DNA of 64,000 bases, taken from contig NC_084803.1 in the NCBI RefSeq assembly GCF_963583255.1, positions 20,788,428 through 20,852,427 of the forward strand. The letters run 5' to 3'. The position numbers and the translations under genes are program-made. The stretch comes from Pyrus communis. Its lineage: Eukaryota; Streptophyta; Magnoliopsida; Rosales; Rosaceae. Shown here in pieces: positions 1 to 12,209 of the stretch (its first letter is position 1; each line of letters begins with the position of its first letter). A model generated the notes under the pieces. The model saw only the letters and a program-made list of their open reading frames with translations, was not told the origin of the DNA and made no database searches.

Positions 1-601
1 CCTGGTAGGTGTCACAAGGGGTAGTGGTCGCCATCGAACGCCACTTCTTCTTAGTGCCCAAATGGAAACGACGAAGCATCTCTGTCGGATTGCCAGCAAC
101 ATCCAGATGATAGTGAAACAGATCAATAAACCTTCGGTAATACTCGTTTGCCGTTAACTTCCCCTGTCTCAACGCAGTGAATTCCTGTTTTTTGCGATCA
201 ATATACTCAAGAGGCACAAACCTTCTCCTGAACAGATCTCTGAATACCTCCCAATCAGTCATCTCTTCTGGGGATAAACGACGAACCTCCTGCTCCCACC
301 AGGATGCAGAATCCTTACCCAAAAACCACGATGTTGTCTTAACCCACTTCTTAACAGGGAGATTCCCCTGATTATGCAGTACACGAAAGGTCTTCTTAAT
401 ATGTTCTAGCCACCGCTCCGCTCCCTCAAAACCCTCGTGGCCCTCGAATTTATCCAACTTCAGATTGTACATAGTCTCTAGAGGAGTCATCTAGGGAGGG
501 CGGATCACCGACTGAATAGTTGTAGCGATAACTTCCCCCAGTTGAGCTACATCGGGGAAACTAGGCTCAGCAGAGCGACGTGGTTCCCGACGAGGCAGCA
601 T
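1..601 (-). pseudogene. gag polyprotein N-terminal part, interrupted by one stop
   Basis: The frame starts at an ATG at 601 (MLPRREPRRSAEPSF) and reads down to a TAG at 493-491. It continues in the same frame from 490 to the window edge with a typical Ty3 retrotransposon gag domain. Recognisable stretches are KLDKFEGHEGFEGAERWL, a WW motif (SASWWEQE), FVPLEYIDRKKQEF and YYRRFIDLFHYH. Gag forms the particle that packages element RNA. The single in-frame TAG, probably a former CAG, and the missing remainder make this a fragment or inactive copy. No zinc knuckle is inside the window. Confidence 0.85.
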
Positions 602-665
602 AATTCTGACAGAAGACACCAAAACCATTAGAATACTCACAAAAGTATAGGACTGCCAAACCAAG

Positions 666-677
666 GCTCTGATATCA
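666..677 (-). other. Primer-binding site (initiator Met-tRNA type)
   Basis: The minus strand reads TGATATCAGAGC. It differs at one base from TGGTATCAGAGC, the usual plant retrotransposon site complementary to the initiator methionine tRNA 3' end. It sits three bases after the LTR terminal CA and 65 bases before the gag ATG, as expected. Confidence 0.75.
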
Positions 678-680
678 AAT

Positions 681-2577
681 TGACACACCCTAACCGAGAT
701 CAGGGCATGTTGGCTGTTACGTGGAAGTGACGTAACCATGTGCACAGTGCGGAAGCTAATAAATAATAATAAAAGTACAAAAAACAGACCTAGCTATACA
801 CAAAGTAAATAACATACATGTGCAAGCATAAGTGTGAGAAACAAAGTTCAGAGCACGGAAGACCTAGTGCAGTCCGGGAGAAACAACACTAAATAAAAAC
901 ACCCAAAGGTGGTCCTACACTGATGATAATCTGTTAGATAAGCCGGGAAAATCCTCTGGGGAACCACCAAAAGCGCTAACCAAACTAGAACCTGGAGGGG
1001 CGCAAAACAGAAAGCGTGAGTGGGCAAAAACAAAGCTTTTAAAAAAAAAATCATTTCATAAACAAAGTTCTAACCCCTCGCTGTAAAAATTGTATACTTC
1101 CCAGAAAAATAGTATATACATATATATATATATATAAGTCATGCTTAGAAATATGTCATGTCAAATGCTTCTAAATAAAATGCAAGTACTCAGGTAATGT
1201 CAAATCAGTGCCATGTAATCTGTCAGCCGGAGTCACCTAATGTGACCTGTGCGGCTGAATCTAGAGCTCAAATCTCCATCTCACTAACTATACTTGCACA
1301 CGAGTCGGAACCACCTAAAATGGTCTGTACGACAAGACTGGGTGTAAAATAAGTATGCTCAAGTGCTACGATTACGTGAAGACTGGGCGAATAATCGCGG
1401 GTCACCTACGAGTCGGAACCACCTAAAGTGGTCTGTACGACAGGACTGTGCACCTAACTTGGATCCAAGATAAGCGTGTGGTGCGGGAGGTGAACATCAC
1501 ATGAAGGACTGAGCCTAACTCTGGGCGGGAGCACTAACACCGGGGGTGCATGTTATGAGCTCTCTATGCATCTCAAATCACTACTGAACATAAACATAAA
1601 CCATAACTTACTCGGCATTTACCTGTGTGTTCGCAGTACCAAACATATATATATATATATATATGCACTAATAATGCATAATTAAATATGCAATTGCAAT
1701 TCATGGCATTTAAAACATATAAACGTTTCATTTCACTTTCTGGGAAAAACACAAGTATATAGGTATATATGGAAAACCAAAAGCCCACTCACTGGTATGT
1801 AGAAGGGTCGTAACCCCCTTGCCTCGAGTGACCGCGCTCGTCCTCGGGATAAGTCTCACCTATATGCAAAACAACTATAAAAACATAAATTTTAAAGCAC
1901 ATAACCAACATTACGAAATAACTTCTCGTACAATGCTCAAATGGGGTGTTGAATACACCAACGTGATCTACTCAACCTCACGAACATCTCCATATTTTTA
2001 AAATAATTTTCTGACACCGCACGCGCCCCCACGCGCCGCCCACGCGCAGGTACGTGTTTGGCACATTGACGGCGTCAATTAACGCCGTCAGGAATATTCC
2101 ATTAAATCTAATTGATTCCGTTAATGCTGTTAGGAATATTCCGTCCAAACTGACGGAATATTCCATCATCTTCTCCGGCCAACCTCCGGCGCCGGCGACG
2201 GCGCCGGAAAACCGGGAAAAATTCTAAACTTGATATCTCCTTCGTTTTTCATCCAAATTTCACAAAATTGGTACCAAAATGAAGCTTACAAGAAGAGGAA
2301 CAAATCCTTACCACTTTCAAGCACTAAAACCAACGGAATCTCGCAGGGAAAACACCACCAACTCCGGCCAAACCTTCAAACGAACCACCCCGAGCCTCCT
2401 AAGAACCTCACCAAGCTTCCTACAAGCTTGAAATTCCCAAAAACACAAGAATTAACATGTGCATGAACAGTGACCAAATCGGGGACTTTAAAAAATAAGA
2501 AACACATGTCATTTTTTAATTAGGTCAAATAATAAAATGAGTACATAAAATGCTCCCCCATAAAGTACTTTGATACA
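681..2577 (-). repeat. 5' LTR of the minus-strand Ty3 element
   Basis: On the minus strand the LTR ends GGGTGTGTCA at 681, directly before the primer-binding site. It contains two imperfect copies of a unit with the core AGTCGGAACCACCTAAA (plus strand, near 1302 and 1410) and AT microsatellites near 1115 and 1645. It also holds a GC-rich block with repeated GGAATATTCC-like palindromes (about 2090-2170). The outer boundary is approximate. No host gene is seen in this stretch. Confidence 0.6.
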
Positions 2578-2628
2578 GCCGAAAAAAGGCATGTATATAA
2601 TTTCACCAATTTTAAATCTTCTCCACCT

Positions 2629-2774
2629 GCAAGTGGCTCTTTACCACAATGGTGGAAATTTGTTAAGCCCTTGCATGACGGTTCAAATTCCGTCAGTGAC
2701 TAATCTAATATTTAATCTAACAAAATATATCATTTGACAGAAAACAAAAACACAAAAAAACAAAAAAACAAAAA
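2629..2774 (+). mobile_element. tRNA-derived SINE with 14-bp target-site duplication
   Basis: A head with box A-like (ACCACAATGGTGG) and box B-like (GGTTCAAATTCC) pol III promoter motifs is followed by an A-rich tail of AAAAAAAC units. The insert is bracketed by perfect copies of AATCTTCTCCACCT at 2615-2628 and 2775-2788. A-tail and duplication together are the signature of LINE-assisted retroposition. Confidence 0.85.
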
Positions 2775-3014
2775 AATCTTCTCCACCTATTTTGTGTGTG
2801 GCCTGATTGACACGTGTTAAGTTTATGGACAACATGTTAAGGATGGTTAAGTTTATAAACAAGTGTCAATTAATGATAGATGCCCCAAAAAGACCATAAA
2901 CAAAATAGGTTCATAAAATTTGAACTCAATTCCAGTGTGTGTTGTAACTTTTTGGCAAACACATGCATGTTGTCTAAATAATGCGTACGTTTGCCTTATT
3001 GAGTTAATATATAA

Positions 3015-4058
3015 GAGCATCTCCACTAGTTAATGGAGGGTGAGGGCAATAAAATTGCCCTTACTTTTTATTTTAAACAATAATTGACTTTATGCAAGTC
3101 CACAAGTTTGGAATGAGGAAGGCTAATGGCAAGGGCGATTACTATTTATAAATGTATTCTTTTAGTTTTTTTAATGAATGTGTGCATTAATTTATAACAA
3201 ACATAATTAAAGTCTAATTCCAATAAATAATTTCAAATACAATGAAAAATCATTGCATTACAACAAACATAATATCTACTAATTAATAAAACACTCATTG
3301 TCAACCAAAATTCTATGAAATTACCAGTTTAACCTTCTAATTGAAACAGAACATGAATAAGAAATATAGGGGAGAAATGTAATTTTACACAACCAAATTT
3401 TACTGTTTTTTTTTCTCAAAGCCTCACCTACATGTAATCCTAACATATCTCTAATTTTTTTTTAAGAAAAACCTTCACACTCCCACATTCTCTATCACTC
3501 TCTTCCTCTCTCCTTCTATTTCAAAAACAAAAATAAAAAAATTTCTCACACACTTTGTGTGTGCCCATATGCTAGTTATATTTAAACTAGGGGATAAAAT
3601 CATTGTAGTAAAAAAATATTGAGTTGTGGTGTGAAGAATGAAGAATATAGTTGGGTATTTATAGAAAAAATAATAATTTTTTAGGAATTTTTTTAGCAAT
3701 TTTTTGAATTTTTTACCATTAGAGTAATCTTAGCCGTTGATTTTCAAAATTATAACCTTTGAAGGGTCAAGATTCTACCACGTGCCAACTGACCACAAAA
3801 GGACAATTTTTTTCCCGTTGAAAAACCAACCGTCCAAATTAAAGAACAGTTAGAAATCCAATGGTTCCATTTCATCATGAAGGAGCCATTTGGCTCATTT
3901 GGTCATCACGTAGGAGGGGCAATTGGCAGGGCTGCTGCCATGCTACCTGCCCTTGCATCAATTGCCCTTCATCCTTGCAACTGCTGGAGCAGATATTGAT
4001 GGGTTGGAAGGTAACTTTCTCCAATTGCAAGGGCAACTCAACACCGGTGGAGATGCTC
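3015..4058. mobile_element. Non-autonomous PIF/Harbinger-like element (1.04 kb)
   Basis: Termini GAGCATCTCCAC and GTGGAGATGCTC are perfect inverted repeats, flanked by TAA on both sides (3012-3014 and 4059-4061). A 3-bp TWA target duplication is typical of PIF/Harbinger. The interior has no transposase; short reading frames near 3861-4177 are not protein-like. The right end lies 152 bp before the dioxygenase start codon, so the element now forms most of that gene's promoter. Confidence 0.75.
3290..3430. repeat. Dispersed repeat shared with about 9990-10130
   Basis: A stretch beginning TCATTGTCAACCAAAA and running through CTAATTGAAACAGAA to a TTTTACTGTT region is recognisably repeated near 9990-10130. 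Here it lies inside the 3015-4058 element. The family is not recognised. Confidence 0.45.
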
Positions 4059-4210
4059 TAAACTACTCACCAAACACCAATCAATACAAAAGAGAAGTCA
4101 AACAAGAAATTAAAAAGGAAAGGAAAGGAAAACCTCTTTTATGTCCACACATCTCCCAGTTCATCCTTATTTCTTAGAGCCCTCAAAACGTTTTAGCTAT
4201 TGAGAAGAAA

Positions 4211-6927
4211 ATGTTGAGTTGCTTGAGTACCCCTACAATGACCAAACTTCCAGTGGTAGATTTCTCCAAAGCGGACTGCTGGAAGCCAAAGACAAGTTCT
4301 TGGCTCACGGTCCGCAAAGATGTTTGTCTGACACTCAAAGAGCACGGTTGTTTCGTAACAACGATGCCCGAAAAAGTTTCTTTGGAGCTTCACAACACCA
4401 TCTTTGATACATTGAAGGACTTGTTTGATTTCCCTGTCGAAGTTAAGGCTAAAAACCGATACGAAGGAAATGTGTATTTTGGCCATTCCAGTTATACTCC
4501 CATCCAGGAATGCTTGGGAATTATGAATGCTCCAAACACAGAAGCAATCCAGAAATTCACGCATCTATTTAGGCCTAATGGAAACGAGAAGTTTAGGTAT
4601 ATATCTATATAATTTTATCTGCCTTTAACTAATTCTCGTAATCTTAATCATATGCTTATCGTCACACACACATACGTTCACTTTCAAACTAATAATATTT
4701 TGTTATTTGTTTGCCAGTGAGAGTGCATATTCGTATGCAAAAGTGTTTATGAACTGGATCATGTGGTGACAAAAATGGTATTTGAAAATTATGGTGTGCA
4801 GAAGTACCATGACGATCATATTCAGTCGACTTTTCCAATTTTCCAATTTGCACAATACAAAGAACCCAAGAAAGTTGGAAGCGATGTGGGTCTAGAAAGT
4901 CACACAGACAAGAATTTTAACACCATTCTATATCAAAATCATGTCTGCGGTCTGGAGATAAACATAAAGGACGACGAGTGGATAATGTTTGATCCACCTT
5001 TGCCTTCATGGTTCCTGTTCGTAGCTGGTGATTTGTTTAAGGTACACCACAACTTTTGAATTGACACACGAACACTATTAGTCTTTCTTCACATGAGTAT
5101 ATATATTTAATACAGAATACCACTCCATATGCATGTGAAACAAAAGAAACTTTGCATGCTTTGATTATCTTTGGTTGGCTTAGGTCTGGAGTAATGGCAG
5201 AATAAAATCTTGCAGACATCGAGTTAGCATGAGGGGAAATGATGAGGTGAGATACCCGTTTGGATTATTCTCTTTAAAATTAGGAGTAACACACACACTA
5301 GAGGAGTTTGTGTATGAAGACCATCCTACACGTTACAGGCCAGTTGATCAGTTAGAGTATATTGATAGGATTTTTACCACATGTAAAATTAGGGTTAAAA
5401 TCACTTAAAATACTTGCAAGAATACAAGGTAATTGTAGTATAATTGCTCATGCAAGGTCGTTGTCCCCAAAGATTGTTTGACTAATTCGTAATTAAATCA
5501 ACTCTTTAACTATTAAAACAGATTTTTATCAAAGATTTGAGATTTTTTTGAGTTTGAAAATATTGAATTAACAATTAAAGAAACCTAGAAGTTAGAAAAT
5601 AAAGCAGCAAACAAAAAACCGTTTTTTAATTAAAATCAATTTAGGGAAAGACTAGCGTTTAGCCGTCACCGTCACAATCCTATGCAATTCTATCAATTAC
5701 TTATGAATTTCCACATCCATGCTTTGAAGGTTAGGTTTTTCTAATGCATATTTTCCTTGTGATATTCAAGCGAAAACGTATATCTAGCATGCAATCCGTC
5801 TTTGATGTTCAGATCAAATATAAACATGCAAGACTCACTAAGCTTCGTGAAAACCCTTTGAAAAACCATGCAACCCTTAAGAGCGTGATGTTCGCCCTAA
5901 GTGAACTTACAGTTACTAATCACAAGAAGCCCACCTCAATTTCAGGGTGATGTTCCAACAGAAATTGCATCAAATAACTTGTCTAAATACCCTAATGGTG
6001 ATCATTCATTAAAATATATAGATAGTTTTAATCGCAGTGATTAATAATTCAAAGCAAGCATGCATCCATTCAGAAGCAAATTAATAAAATTACATATTTA
6101 TGCTAAGGTTCATGGCCTAACCCTAGCAAAAGGAATTAGTTACGCATAGTCATAATTGAAATCATAGAAAATATTATTGAGAATAAAAGGAATGAAAACA
6201 CCTTAAAATAAAAAATCTTCAATAACCCTAGCAATCACTCTCTGTCTCCAAAATTTCATAAAAGAAAACCTAGTCCCAAACTAGGGCTGACTAAAACCTT
6301 AAATATCTCCCTCAAACCCAGCCTCACAAACCCTAGGAACCAAGTCTCTTATTTCCACTAGGAAGCTAACTAATAATAAAATATATTAAAACTTAAAGTC
6401 CTAATTAAGTTAGGATAAACTGCACAGAAATTGTCCAGTCACGTTTTAGCCTCAAATCTCCTCCAAATCCGGCTCGAGATAGCTTGTTTTAAAGATCAGG
6501 ACATTCTCAACACATCTCCAGAAGGCCACGAAACCATCCGAGGCCATCTTGGGCTCCAAAAATGCAAGTTAAGCCCAAAACGTCATTATTCCAGCACCGC
6601 GCATTGCTCCTTTATTTTATCACTAGAAAATAACCGTTTGGTAGAAAATTTTGATATTTTGACACGATCAAGCCAAGTGACTCACGAACGTCCTCCAACT
6701 AGAATTACTCCAAAATTCGTCCATTTGATTATGTTTTGCTCCATAGGAAGTCGAAAGTCCTATATTAGAAATATAATTCAAAGTATTAAATTTTTTTCAA
6801 AATATTAACCAAAATATACTAAGAATAGAGTTAAATATATAATATTAAAATCTGCTCATCATATATCAAGTCATTTAACGACAAGAAGGGAGGTTTATGG
6901 AACATCGAGGAATATTGTGGAGTTTGA
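4211..6927 (+). pseudogene. AOP-like 2-oxoglutarate/Fe(II) dioxygenase, broken by frameshift and LTR insertion
   Basis: Exons read 4211-4596, 4718-5041, 5184-5362 and, after a solo LTR, 6867-6927. The protein resembles the AOP branch of plant 2-oxoglutarate-dependent dioxygenases, soluble enzymes that oxidise small metabolites using Fe(II) and 2-oxoglutarate. The iron ligands are visible as HTD (in SHTDKNF) and the later H (CRHRV). The 2-oxoglutarate-binding R and S are in RYPFGLFS. In exon 2 the frame reaches TGA at 4766-4768, while the family sequence (ELDHVV, then TKMVFENYG) continues in another frame, so one base is missing near 4742-4750. The C-terminus YIKSF...EEYCGV resumes exactly after the LTR. 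Rejoined length would be about 316 codons, the family's usual size. The substrate cannot be named. Confidence 0.9.
5363..6861. mobile_element. Solo LTR inserted in the last exon of the dioxygenase gene
   Basis: The 1499-bp insert begins TGATAGGATTT and ends GCTCATCA (TG...CA, with a 4-bp TGAT/ATCA inverted end). It is flanked by perfect 5-bp copies of TATAT at 5358-5362 and 6862-6866. No retrotransposon coding sequence is inside, so it is best read as a solo LTR left by LTR-LTR recombination. The 125-codon frame at 6431-6808 within it does not resemble any protein I recognise. Confidence 0.85.
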
Positions 6928-7613
6928 TTATTTTACTATTTTTCATATTCATTTCTTAAATTTCTGATGGATTTCTTTCTTTTGAGACTAACTACAGTAG
7001 TAACAATTATTTAGCACTATCGTCATATGATGACCAAATATGCTCTTTTAATATCATTAAGCATATCTAACAATCATATTGATGATAATACTAAGTACTT
7101 CGTAGTATTGTAGCCAAATCTCTCTTTTTTATTTCTTTGGAATAAACATGTAGTGTATGCTTTCTTTTCTTCCGCTTATGGTACTGTTTTATTATTTTGT
7201 TTGTGTCCTAAAAATATCAAAGGCCATCGGTGCCCAGATGTATACAATTATGTTAGTGGGGTGGTTGTTATGTCAAATCCTCAACGCCCTTTCGATAGTA
7301 GAATAAAGTACCAAGATAGTTTTATTCAAGGCAAAGTACTAAGATTAGTTCTACTATCTACGATTCAATGATGTTTTAGTGCAGCTTCAAAGAAAATATA
7401 AAAAATACCAATGGACAAAAATAGATATTTTTAATAGCAAAAATGGTTCCAACCGATGAGTCAAATGCGTACTTGGATTGAAGGAGGTGCTTCCAACCGT
7501 AAGAATGACAGGAAAAGAGGCTGATGACAAATTATTTTTAATTTGATTAATGGTAGAGCCCACAATAAATACAACCTACTTTGTTTTTTTAACTTGTTAC
7601 TTTTCATGAGTGC
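6928..7613. other. Intergenic sequence downstream of the dioxygenase
   Basis: AT-rich sequence holding the likely 3' UTR of the broken gene and short random reading frames. I see no gene or clear repeat. Confidence 0.5.
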
Positions 7614-7792
7614 ATTTTTGCTTACCACCATTTAGTGTGGTGTATACTCACAACTATATTTATCACTGTTAGATAACTTTGAATTTTGAGATTTGTTCCT
7701 ATCCACTACACGAATCTCAAAATTCAAACTCATCTAACTGTAATAAATAAGATGGTGAGGATACATCATACTAAATGACGCTAAGCAAAAAT
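7614..7792. mobile_element. Fold-back MITE
   Basis: The left end ATTTTTGCTTACCACCATTT pairs with the right end, whose complement reads ATTTTTGCTTAGCGTCATTT. The pairing continues inward through GTGTATACTCAC-like sequence for about 45 bp. A second inner pair around TTTGAATTTTGAGAT and ATCTCAAAATTCAAA makes nearly the whole unit a hairpin. No coding capacity. Confidence 0.75.
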
Positions 7793-7904
7793 CCACCGTC
7801 CTTTGTAAATAACTCTTAAATATTACAAAAGAAAATAATATAAAATGAACATTCTAACACAGCGGATAGAGTAAGAAGTTTTGCATAATGTCAAATTGTC
7901 ACAT

Positions 7905-9113
7905 AAGAGCATCTCTAAAGGAGATATCAAAATGTTCAAATAAACAATAATGGTAAAAAAAGACAGTAGCAATGTTTTCCAACTGAGAAGCCAAATTTGA
8001 TGTGGCATGACATAAAATGTCATCTCTTCCTCTTTCTGTTAAATTTGACAGTAGCATCAAAAAATTTTAACTAATTTTAAATACATTTTATTGATTTTTT
8101 TAATTAGTTTAAGACCTTGCCTTTTAATTTCTTTTCATTACCAATGCAATGTTTAAAAGAAAAACCAACGAAAAGTTAAATAAAAATTAGTTTTAATGAA
8201 AAGTGACAAATAAATGTGTAATGAATAGTACCAGAGAAAGGTACAAATATGGTTTTTCGTTAAAAGTGAACAGTACCAGAAGTGTTTCGTTAAAACTCCC
8301 ATGTTTAAAGAGCATCTCTAAAGGAGATGTCAAAATGTCCAAATAAACAATAACGGTAAAAAAGACAGTAGTCCAACCGAGAAGCTAAATTTGGTGTGGC
8401 ATGACATGGAATGTCATCTCTTCCTCTTGATGCCAAATTTGACAATAGCATAAAAAAAAAAAAAAAACTAATTATTAAATACATTTTATTGATTTTTCTT
8501 TTAGTTTAAGACCTTGCCTTTTAATTTCTTTTCATTACCAATGCAATGTTTAAAAGAAAAACTAACGAAAAGTCCAATTTTTTTTTTTAATTTTAATGAA
8601 AATGACAAATAAAGGTATAGTGAATAGTACCAGGGAAAGGTAAAAATGTGGTTTTTCGTTAAAAGTGAATAGTACCAAAAGTGTTTCGTTAAAACTCTCA
8701 TGTTTAAAGAGTATCTCCAAAGGAGATGTCAAAATGTCCAAATAAACAACAATGGTAAAAAAGATAGTAGCAATGTTTTTCAACTGAGAAACCAAATTTG
8801 ATGTGGCATGACATTGAATGTCATCTCTTCCTCTTGCTACCAAATTTGACAGTAGCATAAAAAAAATTTAACTAATTATTAAATACATTTTATTGATTTT
8901 TTATTAGTTTAAGACCTTGACTTTTAATTTCTTTTCATTACCAATGCAATGTTTAAAAGGAAAATTAACGAAAAATCCAATTTTTTTTTTTAAATTTTAA
9001 TGAAAAGTGGCAAATAAAGGTGTAGTAAATAGTACCAGGAAAAGGTAAAAATGTAGTTTTTCATTAAAAGTGAACAGTACATGGAGTGTTTCATTAAAAC
9101 TTCCATGTTTAAA
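7905..9113. repeat. Tandem array of three units of about 400 bp
   Basis: Units begin at 7905, 8308 and 8707 with AAGAGCATCTCTAAAGGAG or close variants. Each runs through GATGTGGCATGACAT, AATGCAATGTTTAAAAG and a TTTTTCGTTAAAAGTGAA block, ending near CATGTTTAAA. Periods are about 403, 399 and 407 bp, with a few substitutions and poly(A) length changes. The unit start resembles the GAGCATCTCC terminus of Harbinger-like MITEs, so the array may be serial duplication of a MITE plus an adjacent repeat. Confidence 0.85.
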
Positions 9114-9294
9114 TACTTTTATACCTTTTAATTCATTTTCTTTCATTACCAATGCAAAGAAAAGAAATATGAGTTTTTAATTTTATGTTTACCATCTGAT
9201 CTCCGTTGCATTTCCATTTTCATTTGTTCAAAAAAACAAATTTTGACATATCGGATAGATAACAAAACTTTAAAAATGTCAAAGTGCCACATTA

Positions 9295-9903
9295 GACCAT
9301 TTTCAAGGGAGATGTCAAATTTTGAACATCAAATTCAAATAAGATGCAAAATAGAAGTTATGTATTTTCTATCTGAGTGAGAGTCGTAACTTTGATACGA
9401 CCTAGGCGACACTAGGCGTGGACTTTTAGAACACTGAATACATATGTATTTATAGAGTTTTTGGGTGAATTTTGATTTAAATAAGTTTTTAAATTGTTTT
9501 AGCCGTTGTATTTAATTTTGAAACTTTAAATTTGATCATATTCAATCTCAGTCGCTAGATTTAACTTATTTATAAATTAGGTTTTAAAAAATAGGATTTA
9601 AATATGGACCATTGGATCAACCAACAGTCCAATCATGTGAGTTGAAGGATGAAAAATAACCGTTGGGGGGAGAATTTGGGTGACCAACAAGGCTGTCAGT
9701 GGTGTTTTCCACTGCTACAACTCTATCGCGTGTGGGAGGTGGGGCGCATCAGTGCGCCGACGCGCATTTTTTTCTTGCACGTGCACGCATAGTGATGAAC
9801 TAGGAAAATAGGTTTGGCTTGTGTTTTGGGCTAAACGTGCTCAAATTTTAGGTTTGATCCTAAAACTTGTTTTTAGCCCAATGATTCTTTGGAGATGGTT
9901 TGT
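9295..9903. mobile_element. Possible Harbinger-type MITE
   Basis: The left end GACCATTTTCAAGGGAGATG is loosely the inverse of the right end TTCTTTGGAGATGGTT, as in other GAGCATCTCC-type elements here. No clean target duplication was found and the interior is uncharacterised. Confidence 0.35.
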
Positions 9904-12206
9904 GTGGGTTTAAAACCTAAATTTTAGGTTGACTCGACCATTGAAGTTGGTATGAAAGTTTCACTATTTAGTTTATCTAAATTATATATTAATAAGATCA
10001 TTGTCAACTAAAACTCTATAAAATTATTATTTTAACCATCTAATTAAAACTGAATAGAAATAAATGAATATAGGTAATTTAGTAATTACATGAACATAAA
10101 TTTTATTGTTGTTTAGGTGAACCTCACAGCCATATAGATAGAGCAGCCATTTTCAAAAATAAAAAACTAAACGCCCCTTCATCTCCCTTCTCTCGCCACG
10201 TTCGTCTCTCATTCTCTCCCATTCTTTTTCCGTTGCCGATGTCATAGATTCGGGACGGGTGTGGTGGGGATGGGTTTAGAAGGACGGGGCGTGTAATAAA
10301 AACATTTTCGCACTTGCATGTGGGTTTCACCATTGTCGCAACAACTATGGGGCTTGCTTTTTACCTTTGGCTACTTCAATTTTATGATTCAATATCTTGT
10401 AGTTGTAGATGACTGGTTATGTTATCCAATTACTACCGACACCATTTTTGATGGGTGGAATTCGTGGAATTCTGGAATGGTGAGACTGTTACAATTTACA
10501 AGTAACATTTCCACTAACCAGGCGATTTGTGACCAAAATTTGTAGAAAGGCACTGAGTACACCGCTCACAATATTAACTTAAGGCATCCATCAATCTCTT
10601 CCCCATTTGACACCTCCACCAAATCTTGCGGGTGTATTTTTCTTATCACTCTCAAGTGATGGCGGTGCTCACCTCCTTATTTATCAACATTGAATGAGAT
10701 CAAATTTCAAAATTTATGTAGGATGTTAAGTACTGTATATCCATGGTTGATGTTGGATGAATAGGAACAGAGGATAGGTTAAGGATAATCACAATCACAA
10801 GTGTCCATTAACAAACGAAAGTCACCAATTAGTGCCTTGGATGTCGATTACCACCACAACTCCCGAGCATACAAAAAGTGTCAATTGGTTCCACCACGCA
10901 ATCACCATCCACTTATACTTTTTGTGCCACTTACGATAGCTACATGTTTGGTCCACGCATCATTCATGCCAAAATTGGATTATGAAAATTGAAAAATAAA
11001 GCAACAATGCGTCAAGTGAGTTGTCAAGTGACATGGCCTTGTTCGATTTGCCAAATTCGATAGCATGAGGCTAATTAACTTGGATTGGAATTTTGTTTGT
11101 TGTTCGGTGGAGTTTTGTGTATCACGGATCGGATGTGAATTTGGGATTCATATTCAAAGTAATTAAGATTTTTGAAGCACAACCTTAGCCAAATTTCCAA
11201 GCCAATCCAAGTCATGCCACCAAACATGCTATAGGTGTGCTAGGAGTTTGAGAAGAATTCCTCAAATTTTAGAGTTTTTCTATTTGAACACAAAAATTTT
11301 ACATGTTTAGAATTTTAAAATTGCTCTCATCACGTGATATACATGTATATTTTTGGACGAAAATAATAATAAAATGGGGACAAAAAGTAAATTATAGAGT
11401 CGAGTTCCCATATAATTTTTTTTCTCCTTCCCATGGAAAAATGGAGTTCTGAAAAGGGCACCAAAATGAGGAAGACCATGGGTCTGATGTTTCCAATTAG
11501 TTCTTTCCTTCATGTCAGTTCTTTAGTTGCTCGATATGTGTCTTCTTAATTAATAGAGAGTAACCACTTAATAGTACGGTCTAATAATATTTCTCTTCAT
11601 TTATGAGTAAGATGTGTTTAGTTTGATTTTTGCCAAATGCGAATTTGAACCATATTGTTGCTACTTGTTAGGTTTAGCCCATCCTTCCAGCCTTTAATGT
11701 AGAGAACATCGCTTGTTTAAAAAAAAAAAAAAAAAACAAAGAGTAAAGAGAGTTACAATAATTTTATATAGGAAATGAAAAACTGGAGTACATAACAGAC
11801 ACCTAAACCTCCCACTAACTCAACCACAACAATCCAACCTAGTAGCACGCTTTTTCTTTGTCTACTGTTTCTCCAACCTCATCACTGGAAAAAGACCAGG
11901 TATGGTTCCATTGGATTAGTCTGACTCGTGTGCGATTAAATTTGTTGACTCCGATTTATCCTGATAAGATTTGTCGATTCTAGTTCAATTCGATTAAATT
12001 CAATGGACTCATGTTCAATTTTGTTGAACAATAATTGTTAAATCGTTGGGGATTGGTGTGTATTCTTCCCGACAATGACCATGATAACTAGATAATGCGG
12101 GAGTTTGATGAGGAAGGAAGAGAGAGAGAATAAGAGGCGTGGTGGCGAGGAGAGGCAGGGTGGATATTGCGGCTGCCGACTGGGTTTGTAGAGAGTGGTT
12201 GGGTCT
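9904..12206. other. Intergenic stretch without a recognisable gene
   Basis: It contains the second copy of a dispersed repeat (about 9990-10130), short reading frames with no recognisable protein similarity and a poly(A) run near 11720. I see no gene. Confidence 0.5.
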
Positions 12207-12209
12207 TTA

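Larger units (their letters stand above)
1..2577 (-). mobile_element. 5' portion of a Ty3-type LTR retrotransposon, minus strand
   Basis: Reading the minus strand, the order is LTR (about 2577 to 681), primer-binding site (677-666), a short leader and then gag (601 to 1), which runs off the window edge. The rest of the element lies to the left of the window. The LTR 3' end is fixed by the terminal CA at 681 next to the primer-binding site. The LTR 5' end near 2577 is a guess from a TG dinucleotide and the loss of LTR-like character beyond it. Confidence 0.75.

Noticed and set aside
6431..6808. 125-codon frame between the dioxygenase halves
   Set aside because: It lies wholly inside the 1.5-kb solo LTR and its translation has no domain-like pattern.
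10318..10545. 75-codon frame MWVSPLSQQLW...
   Set aside because: No recognisable domain, no splice context and no neighbour suggesting a gene.
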